Shown here piece after piece: positions 59,280 through 64,000 of a stretch of DNA of 64,000 nucleotides. Made by a program: the position numbers and the translations under genes. A model generated the notes under the pieces. That model was not told where the DNA came from. It did not search any database and saw nothing but the letters and a program-made list of their open reading frames with translations. The DNA comes from Microbacterium proteolyticum (GTDB lineage: Bacteria; Actinomycetota; Actinomycetes; Actinomycetales; Microbacteriaceae), in NCBI RefSeq assembly GCF_014192415.1, contig NZ_JACHXY010000002.1, forward strand, positions 1 to 64,000, in the 5' to 3' direction. Position 1 is the first letter of the stretch; the number at the start of each line of letters is the position of its first letter.

Positions 59280-59771
59280 GATACCGGGGAGCACGTCGTT
59301 CACCGCCGGCCACGGTGTGAGGCCGGTGCCGCGGAGGTCCTGCTGCATCTGCATGTGCATCGACGCGGCGGCCGGGTCGAGCATAAGGAACCGCGGCTGC
59401 ACGGTCAGCGGGTACGGGGTGTGGTCCTGCGGGAGCCACGCCCGGAACTTCTCGGAGAGGGCGGCGTCGGTGAGGCGGAGGTCGTTGTGGTCCTTCGGGT
59501 TGTACCGCCACTCGTCCATCAGGATCAGGCGCGGTTTCGGTTCGTCGGACACTCCGAGCATGAGCGCCGCGGTCGTGTTCGTCGTGCCGTAGTCCATGCC
59601 GATGCCCATGACGTCCCGCAGGCGCGGCATGTCCGCGAACGGGATGACGTGACGGGCGGGGTCCCACATCGGGTAGACGGCGCCCTCAGCGTTCGTCCAC
59701 TCGCCCTTGATCATCCGGTCGTAAAACACACCGGAGAACGACGCCTCCATGTCGGCGATGGTCTCGCGGGT
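59280..59771 (-). pseudogene. Phage terminase large subunit, middle part (segment C)
   Basis: About 164 residues from TRETIADMEASFSGVFYDRM to AVNDVLPGI. It contains the first catalytic Asp of the RNase H-like nuclease in GIGMDYGTTNTTAALM. It continues the ATPase part that ends MRDNPNL and is continued by TIANALDAG. The three pieces add up to about 428 residues, a normal terminase length. This piece abuts the hydrolase gene and marks the right edge of the island. Confidence 0.8.
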
Positions 59772-59800
59772 CGCGAACCGGGTGAGCGCCGACGGCGGTC

Positions 59801-60478
59801 TTACCGCACAGCGGCCACCAGCTTCTCCGCGAACTCCGCGGGTTGCGAGAATTGCGGCCAGTGGCCCGAACCGAGGTGCACGACCTCGACGTCGACGATG
59901 CGACCGAACTCTTCGGCGTACGCGCCCCAATCGGCGAGGACGCGCGGCAGGGACTCGGCGTCGAGCTGACCGGACAGGATCGTCACGGGAACCGAGAACC
60001 GACGGTCGTCACCGAGGGTGATGGGCGAGGTCGGCACCCGCCCGGGCACGTCGACCACCTGTTCGGCGGTGCGGCGACGCGTCTCGTCGTCGATATCGGC
60101 GACGTCGTCGTGGTCGAAGAAGTCCCAGCCCGGGAAGTGCACCACCCCGTCGTGGACGGGGAACTCCGAGATCATCGCTCCGGGGTGCGGCACGATCGTG
60201 TCGACCAAGATGACGCGCGCGATGCGCTCGGGCCGCCGATCGGCGGCGCCCCACACGACGTTGCCCCCGCCTGAATGCCCGACGAGCACGACGGGCTGAT
60301 CGAGACGGTCGATCTCCGAGACGACGGCATCGACCCAGTCGTCGACGACCAGGTCGCCGACCGCCGGACCGGGCATGCTCAACGGGTGCGGTCGGTGCCC
60401 TGCCGCTTCGAGAGCGGGAACGAGGTCGTCCCACGACGACGCGGTGAGCCAGAGTCCGGGTACGAGGATGATGTCCAT
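59801..60478 (-). CDS. Alpha/beta-fold hydrolase
   Basis: This 225-residue serine hydrolase starts IILVPGLWLTASSWDDLVPAL. The nucleophile elbow is VGHSGGGN (Ser near residue 70), an acid is near ILSGQLDAES, and the catalytic His is in VHLGSGHWPQ. It resembles the esterase/salicylate-esterase-like group; the substrate is unknown. TACGCT and 6 bases precede ATG 60478 (leaderless). Its stop codon lies at the right edge of the phage island; the gene is complete. Confidence 0.88.
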   Translation of the reverse strand: MDIILVPGLWLTASSWDDLVPALEAAGHRPHPLSMPGPAVGDLVVDDWVDAVVSEIDRLDQPVVLVGHSGGGNVVWGAADRRPERIARVILVDTIVPHPGAMISEFPVHDGVVHFPGWDFFDHDDVADIDDETRRRTAEQVVDVPGRVPTSPITLGDDRRFSVPVTILSGQLDAESLPRVLADWGAYAEEFGRIVDVEVVHLGSGHWPQFSQPAEFAEKLVAAVR

Positions 60479-60490
60479 GCGGGGAGCGTA
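60479..60490 (-). promoter_or_regulatory. -10 box of the leaderless hydrolase transcript
   Basis: On the - strand TACGCT (60485-60490) is followed by 6 bases and the ATG at 60478. Confidence 0.5.
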
Positions 60491-60630
60491 GGACGGGGTT
60501 ACGACATCGGAGAAGAGGGACCGTGCGGACCGTCGGGGGCGGGTGACGGTCCCTTCGAAGCGCTCGGGGACCTCGCGAGGGCGGAGGTCTGTCGAGCGGG
60601 TCCGTCCCGGACGGGCGTCTCGCGACCGGG

Positions 60631-61272
60631 TCAGCGAGGCAGCAGGGCGATGACCTCGGCGAGGTCGACGGCGTCGATCACGAGGTCGGCGCGTTCTCGC
60701 ACGGTGGGCTTCGCGTTGAAGGCCAGCCCCAGACCGGCGACCGCCATCATCTCGAGGTCGTTCGCGCCGTCGCCGATCGCGAAGGTCAGGGCGAGGGGGA
60801 CGCCGTGATCGGCGGCCCAGGACTGCAGTGTCTCGGCCTTGGCCGTGGCATCCACGATCCCACCGTCGACCTCGCCTGTGAGTGCCCCCTCGGATGTCGC
60901 GAGACGGTTCGCGCGCCAGACGTCGACGCCGAGATCGGGGGCGATGGTGTCCAGCACCTCGTGGAAGCCGCCCGAGACCACGCCGACGACTCCGCCGCGC
61001 TCGTGCACCGCGGCGATGAGCTCGCGCACACCGGGAGTGGGTTCGATGCGGGCGATCGCGCGGGCGAAGGCGTCGGTGGAGACTCCGGTCAGCGCCTTCA
61101 CTCGGGAACGCAGGCTGGTGGCGAAGTCGACCTCGCCGCGCATGGCGGCTTCGGTGGCGGCGGCGACCTCGGCACCGCGACCGGCTTCGTCGGCGAGGAG
61201 TTCGATGACCTCGTTGCGGATCAGGGTGGAGTCGGCATCGAGCACGACGAGGAAGCGGGCGGGCGCAGGCAC
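60631..61272 (-). CDS. serB: Phosphoserine phosphatase
   Basis: This HAD-family enzyme hydrolyses O-phosphoserine to serine, the last step of serine synthesis. Motif I is VVLDADSTLI: the first Asp is the nucleophile, and the usual DxDST is intact. Motif II lies in VGVVSGGFHE, the Lys motif in FNAKPTVRE, and GDGANDLEMM holds the metal ligands. The protein is 213 residues, without the ACT domain found in some actinobacterial SerB. GTG 61272 is leaderless: TAGGGT and 7 bases upstream. Confidence 0.94.
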   Translation of the reverse strand: MPAPARFLVVLDADSTLIRNEVIELLADEAGRGAEVAAATEAAMRGEVDFATSLRSRVKALTGVSTDAFARAIARIEPTPGVRELIAAVHERGGVVGVVSGGFHEVLDTIAPDLGVDVWRANRLATSEGALTGEVDGGIVDATAKAETLQSWAADHGVPLALTFAIGDGANDLEMMAVAGLGLAFNAKPTVRERADLVIDAVDLAEVIALLPR

Positions 61273-61285
61273 GCGCTCGACCCTA
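61273..61285 (-). promoter_or_regulatory. -10 box of the leaderless serB transcript
   Basis: On the - strand TAGGGT (61280-61285) is followed by 7 bases and GTG 61272. Confidence 0.5.
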
Positions 61286-61464
61286 GCGGGTCGCGAGGAT
61301 CGGCATCGATCGCGAGGGGCGGCGGCCCGGTGGGCCCGGTCGCTGGACCTGCCCGCCCGGCGTCACAGCGGCTTTCGGGTCACTCCGTGTCGCAGACCGA
61401 CGTCGATGTCGGCGGGCGCGCGTAGTCTCTTCCGGTACCCCAGACCTTCGAGAAGGGACCCCCC

Positions 61465-61938
61465 ATGGCCGACGTCGAGAGCTTCACCCTGGACCACACC
61501 GCCGTGCTGGCACCATACGTGCGCCTGATCGGCTCCGAGTCGGGACCGCGCGGCGACGTCATCTCGAACTTCGATCTGCGTCTCGTGCAACCGAACGAGG
61601 GTGAGATCCCCACCGCGGGGCTGCACACCATCGAGCACCTGCTTGCGAGCCTCGTGCGTGACCGCATCGACGGACTCATCGACATCTCGCCGTTCGGATG
61701 CCGCACCGGTTTCCACGTGATCATGTGGGGCGAGCCCGACGTGGCATCGCTCGTCGACGCGATCTCCGACTCGCTGCGCGCGATCGCCGAGGACGTGCAG
61801 TGGGACGACGTGCCCGGCACCGACGCGTACAGCTGCGGCAACTACCGCGACCACAGCCTGCACAGTGCTCGCGAATGGTCGAAGGCCGTGCTCGAGAAGG
61901 GCATCAGCCGCGACGCGTTCGCACGTGTGGGCGTCTGA
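61465..61938 (+). CDS. luxS: S-ribosylhomocysteine lyase
   Basis: LuxS cleaves S-ribosylhomocysteine to homocysteine and the autoinducer-2 precursor. Zinc ligands are His/His in HTIEHLLAS (about residues 53 and 57) and Cys in SCGNYRDHS (about 126). The catalytic Cys in FGCRTGFHV is near 82. The 157-residue length is normal. GAGAAGGGA lies 6-8 bases before ATG, and TAGTCT at 61424-61429 is a possible -10 box. Its last 33 bases are repeated just downstream. Confidence 0.95.
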   Translation: MADVESFTLDHTAVLAPYVRLIGSESGPRGDVISNFDLRLVQPNEGEIPTAGLHTIEHLLASLVRDRIDGLIDISPFGCRTGFHVIMWGEPDVASLVDAISDSLRAIAEDVQWDDVPGTDAYSCGNYRDHSLHSAREWSKAVLEKGISRDAFARVGV

Positions 61939-61995
61939 TCCGACCGTCGAGCGGTGGCGGTGATCAGCCGCGACGCGTTCGCACGCGTGAGCGTC
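61903..61995 (+). repeat. Direct repeat of the luxS 3' end
   Basis: About 33 bases beginning ATCAGCCGCGACGCGTTCGC (61903-61935) recur at 61963-61995 with two mismatches, exactly 60 bases apart. The first copy encodes the LuxS C-terminus [11 protein letters not shown]. The second lies after the stop codon and is not translated as part of luxS. Confidence 0.85.
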
Positions 61996-62017
61996 CGTGC
62001 GTCTCCCGATCAGGATG

Positions 62018-62056
62018 CCGAAGGGGCGGTGACCATTGCGGTCACCGCCCCTTCGG
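62018..62056. terminator. Bidirectional terminator of luxS and glgC
   Basis: A 17-base perfect inverted repeat (62018-62034 with 62040-62056) with a 5-base loop lies between convergent luxS and glgC. Confidence 0.9.
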
Positions 62057-62093
62057 GTATCCGGGACCCCTGGCATCCGGGTCCGGCTGATGT

Positions 62094-63338
62094 TCACGCG
62101 TGGACGTGCACGTCCTTGCCGACGACGGTGATGCCCGTCTCGGTGACGGTGAAGCCGCGCGCGAGGTCGCGGTCGCGGTCGACGCCGATCGTCGCACCGG
62201 GCTCGAGCACGACGTTCTTGTCGAGGATCGCGCGGTGGATGCGCGCCCCTGCGCCGACCTGCACGCTGTCGAAGAGCACCGAGTCGGTGATCGTCGAGCC
62301 GCCGCCGGCGAGGGCCCATGGGCCGACGACGCTGCGCTCGAGGTGCGTGCCCGACAGCACCGAACCGAGCGAGACGATCGAGTCGATCGCGTTGCCGATG
62401 CGTCCGACCGAGTCGCGCACGAACTTCGCCGGCGGGGCGTTGAAGGTCTGCGAGTAGATCGGCCAGTCGGTGTTGTAGAGGTTGAAGATCGGGAGGGTGG
62501 AGATCAGGTCCATGTGGGCGTCGTAGAACGACTCGATCGTGCCCACGTCGCGCCAGTACGAGCGGTCGCGCGGCGTGGAGCCCGGAACGTCGTTGCGCTG
62601 GAAGTCGTAGACGGCCGCTTCACCGCGGTTGACGAAGTAGGGGACGATGTCGCCGCCCATGTCGTGTGCCGAGGTCGGCAGTTCGCCGTCGTGCGTCACG
62701 GCCTCGACGAGGGCGTCGGCGTCGAAGATGTAGTTGCCCATCGAGGCGAGCACCTCGTGCGGGGCGTCGGCCAGGCCCGTCGGGTTCTGCGGCTTCTCGA
62801 GGAACTCGCGGATCTTCGTCGGATCGGTCGGATCGGTGTCGATGACGCCGAACTGGTTCGCGAGCCCGATGGGTTGACGGATGCCGGCGATGGTGGCGCG
62901 CGCATCGGAGGCGATGTGCGCATCGAGCATCTGGTTGAAGTCCATGCGGTAGACGTGGTCGGCGCCGATGACGGCGACGATGTCGGGCTTCTCGTCGCGG
63001 ATGAGGTTCATCGACTGCAGGATCGCGTCGGCGGAACCGGAGAACCACCTCTTACCCAGGCGCTGCTGCGCGGGAACCGACGCGACGTAGGCGCCCAGCA
63101 TCGGCGACATGCGCCACGTCTGCGAGATGTGACGGTCGAGGCTGTGCGACTTGTACTGCGTCAGCACGACCAACTGTCTGAGGCCCGAGTTGATCAGGTT
63201 CGAGATCGCGAAGTCGATCAGGCGATACTGGCCGCCGAACGGGACGGCGGGTTTCGCGCGGTCGGCCGTGAGGGGCATGAGTCGTTTTCCCTCGCCGCCG
63301 GCGAGGATGATTCCGAAGACCTTCGGCGCTGCAGGCAT
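62094..63338 (-). CDS. glgC: Glucose-1-phosphate adenylyltransferase
   Basis: This enzyme makes ADP-glucose from ATP and glucose-1-phosphate for glycogen. It is a 414-residue nucleotidyltransferase: [26 protein letters not shown] (in two parts) near residue 10, [11 protein letters not shown] (metal Asp) and FLEKPQNP (Lys). A C-terminal left-handed beta-helix carries effector control. ATG 63338 is leaderless: TAGGGT and 6 bases upstream. It is divergent from glgA. Confidence 0.96.
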   Translation of the reverse strand: MPAAPKVFGIILAGGEGKRLMPLTADRAKPAVPFGGQYRLIDFAISNLINSGLRQLVVLTQYKSHSLDRHISQTWRMSPMLGAYVASVPAQQRLGKRWFSGSADAILQSMNLIRDEKPDIVAVIGADHVYRMDFNQMLDAHIASDARATIAGIRQPIGLANQFGVIDTDPTDPTKIREFLEKPQNPTGLADAPHEVLASMGNYIFDADALVEAVTHDGELPTSAHDMGGDIVPYFVNRGEAAVYDFQRNDVPGSTPRDRSYWRDVGTIESFYDAHMDLISTLPIFNLYNTDWPIYSQTFNAPPAKFVRDSVGRIGNAIDSIVSLGSVLSGTHLERSVVGPWALAGGGSTITDSVLFDSVQVGAGARIHRAILDKNVVLEPGATIGVDRDRDLARGFTVTETGITVVGKDVHVHA

Positions 63339-63350
63339 GGCACCACCCTA
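63339..63350 (-). promoter_or_regulatory. -10 box of the leaderless glgC transcript
   Basis: On the - strand TAGGGT (63345-63350) is followed by 6 bases and ATG 63338. Confidence 0.5.
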
Positions 63351-63401
63351 GGGGGCGCGGGGGGATGCAGGTATACGTGTACGGCGCGCCGTGTGCTGTA
63401 C

Positions 63402-63414
63402 TACGGTTCGTCTC
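63402..63414 (+). promoter_or_regulatory. -10 box of the leaderless glgA transcript
   Basis: TACGGT (63402-63407) is followed by 7 bases and ATG 63415, with no Shine-Dalgarno sequence. Confidence 0.45.
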
Positions 63415-64000
63415 ATGCGCGTCGACATCGTGACCAAGGAGTACCCGCCGGAGATCTACGGGGGAGCCGGGGTCCACGCCACGGAGCTGGTGAAGGCATT
63501 GCGTTCCGAGGGCACCGACGTGCAGGTTCGCGCCTTCGGCGCTCCTCGCGACGAGGCCGACACGACCGCCTATGGCGTGCCGGCTGAGCTGGCCTCCGCG
63601 AACGGCGCGATCCAGACCCTCGGCACCGACCTCGAGATCGTCTCCGACGTCGCGGGTGCCGACGTGGTTCACTCGCACACGTGGTACGCGAATTTCGCCG
63701 GCCACCTGGCATCCCTTCTCCACGGCATCCCGCACGTCGTCACCGCCCACAGCCTCGAGCCGTTGCGGCCCTGGAAGGCCGAGCAGCTCGGCGGCGGGTA
63801 CGCGGTGTCGAGCTACATCGAGAAGACCGCCTACGAGGGCGCCGCCGCCGTCGTCGCCGTGAGTTCGGGCATGCGCGACGACATCCTGCGCAGCTACCCG
63901 TCGCTGGATCCCGCCAAGGTGCGCGTCATCTACAACGGCATCGATACCGAGTCGTGGCATCCGGTGTCGGACGACGATTTCCTCGCGACAGTCGGGATCG
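63415..64000 (+). CDS. glgA: Glycogen synthase, GT4 type (partial, cut by window end)
   Basis: The first 195 residues of a glycosyltransferase start MRVDIVTKEYPPEIYGGAG, with the donor-binding GGAGVH loop. VHSHTWYANFAG and VVTAHSLEPLRPW are typical of the actinobacterial glycogen synthase/GlgM type that uses ADP-glucose. VIYNGIDTESW opens the second Rossmann domain just before the window ends. Divergence from glgC supports a role in glycogen or maltose-1-phosphate synthesis. Confidence 0.93.
   Translation, partial: MRVDIVTKEYPPEIYGGAGVHATELVKALRSEGTDVQVRAFGAPRDEADTTAYGVPAELASANGAIQTLGTDLEIVSDVAGADVVHSHTWYANFAGHLASLLHGIPHVVTAHSLEPLRPWKAEQLGGGYAVSSYIEKTAYEGAAAVVAVSSGMRDDILRSYPSLDPAKVRVIYNGIDTESWHPVSDDDFLATVGI

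Larger units (their letters stand above)
48826..59771. mobile_element. Scrambled phage head-module remnant with cargo genes
   Basis: An 11-kb block lies between fabG and an alpha/beta hydrolase gene. It carries connector start, capsid, scaffold, minor head protein, zinc protein, terminase subunits, HTH protein and portal, but no integrase, repressor, tail, lysis or replication genes. Segments read on the - strand from high to low coordinate are C (terminase middle), inverted D (terminase end, portal, minor head start), B (zinc end, HTH, terS, terminase start), A (zinc start) and E (minor head rest, scaffold, capsid). The ancestral order is A-B-C-D-E. Five opposite-strand cargo genes are interspersed. 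No att repeats were found at the edges. Confidence 0.85.

Noticed and set aside
51713..59771. Two different prophages instead of one scrambled module
   Set aside because: Each fragmented gene appears once in total; the pieces are complementary and rejoin in frame. Two remnants would be expected to overlap or duplicate parts.
59801..60478. Hydrolase gene as part of the phage island
   Set aside because: It is complete, has a host-type leaderless promoter, is chromosomal in character, and runs into the island only at its stop codon.

Overview
The window is high-GC DNA with an actinobacterial gene set: RbpA, WhiA, OpcA, DUF3099, a SUF operon with a Rieske-type ferredoxin, and many genes whose start codon sits 6-7 bases after a TAnnnT -10 box (leaderless mRNAs). 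The frequent heptamer GGATGCC/GGCATCC and the gene order point to Microbacteriaceae, most likely Microbacterium. The species cannot be named from the sequence alone.

Positions 1-21,000 hold chromosomal housekeeping genes, nearly all on the + strand. They are an MFS transporter, a GH13 alpha-glucan enzyme, a zinc-finger plus GIY-YIG-like (MUG113/T5orf172) protein, coaE, uvrB, a VOC protein, a small zinc protein divergent from a MarR regulator, uvrA-uvrC, rapZ-whiA, sodA, the glycolytic operon gap-pgk-tpiA, secG and rbpA. Positions 21,145-29,289 (- strand) hold a tightly overlapping pentose-phosphate operon, tkt-tal-pgi-zwf-opcA-pgl. Positions 29,515-36,828 carry haem O/A synthases (ctaB, ctaA) and the SUF iron-sulfur operon (sufB, sufD, Rieske protein, sufC, sufT). 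A MalY/PatB C-S lyase follows, then a siderophore uptake operon (- strand, 38,301-43,255) behind a DtxR/IdeR-like box, an ABC-F ATPase, SURF1, three small membrane or accessory genes, and fabG.

Positions about 48,826-59,771 are a phage remnant inserted between fabG and an alpha/beta hydrolase gene. It contains only a head module: capsid, scaffold, minor head protein, terminase small and large subunits, portal, two HTH/zinc accessory genes and the first codons of a connector. Its large terminase is in three pieces, its minor head protein in two and its zinc protein in two, at separate places and on both strands. The pieces are complementary and rejoin in frame, so one intact module was scrambled by at least five breakpoints. 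Five small cargo genes, each opposite to the phage genes around it, sit between the structural genes. Four encode membrane or membrane-anchored proteins and one encodes a DUF4062 protein with a C-terminal winged-helix-like region.

After the island the chromosome continues with the hydrolase, serB, luxS and the divergent glycogen genes glgC and glgA (the latter cut by the window end). The most informative regulatory observation is that uvrA, uvrB and the GIY-YIG-like gene at 3746 share one promoter architecture, TGTCGGnG-N8-TAnnnT-N6-start. It matches the PafBC-type (RecA-NDp) DNA-damage promoter of actinobacteria and suggests the uncharacterised nuclease-like protein belongs to the damage response.
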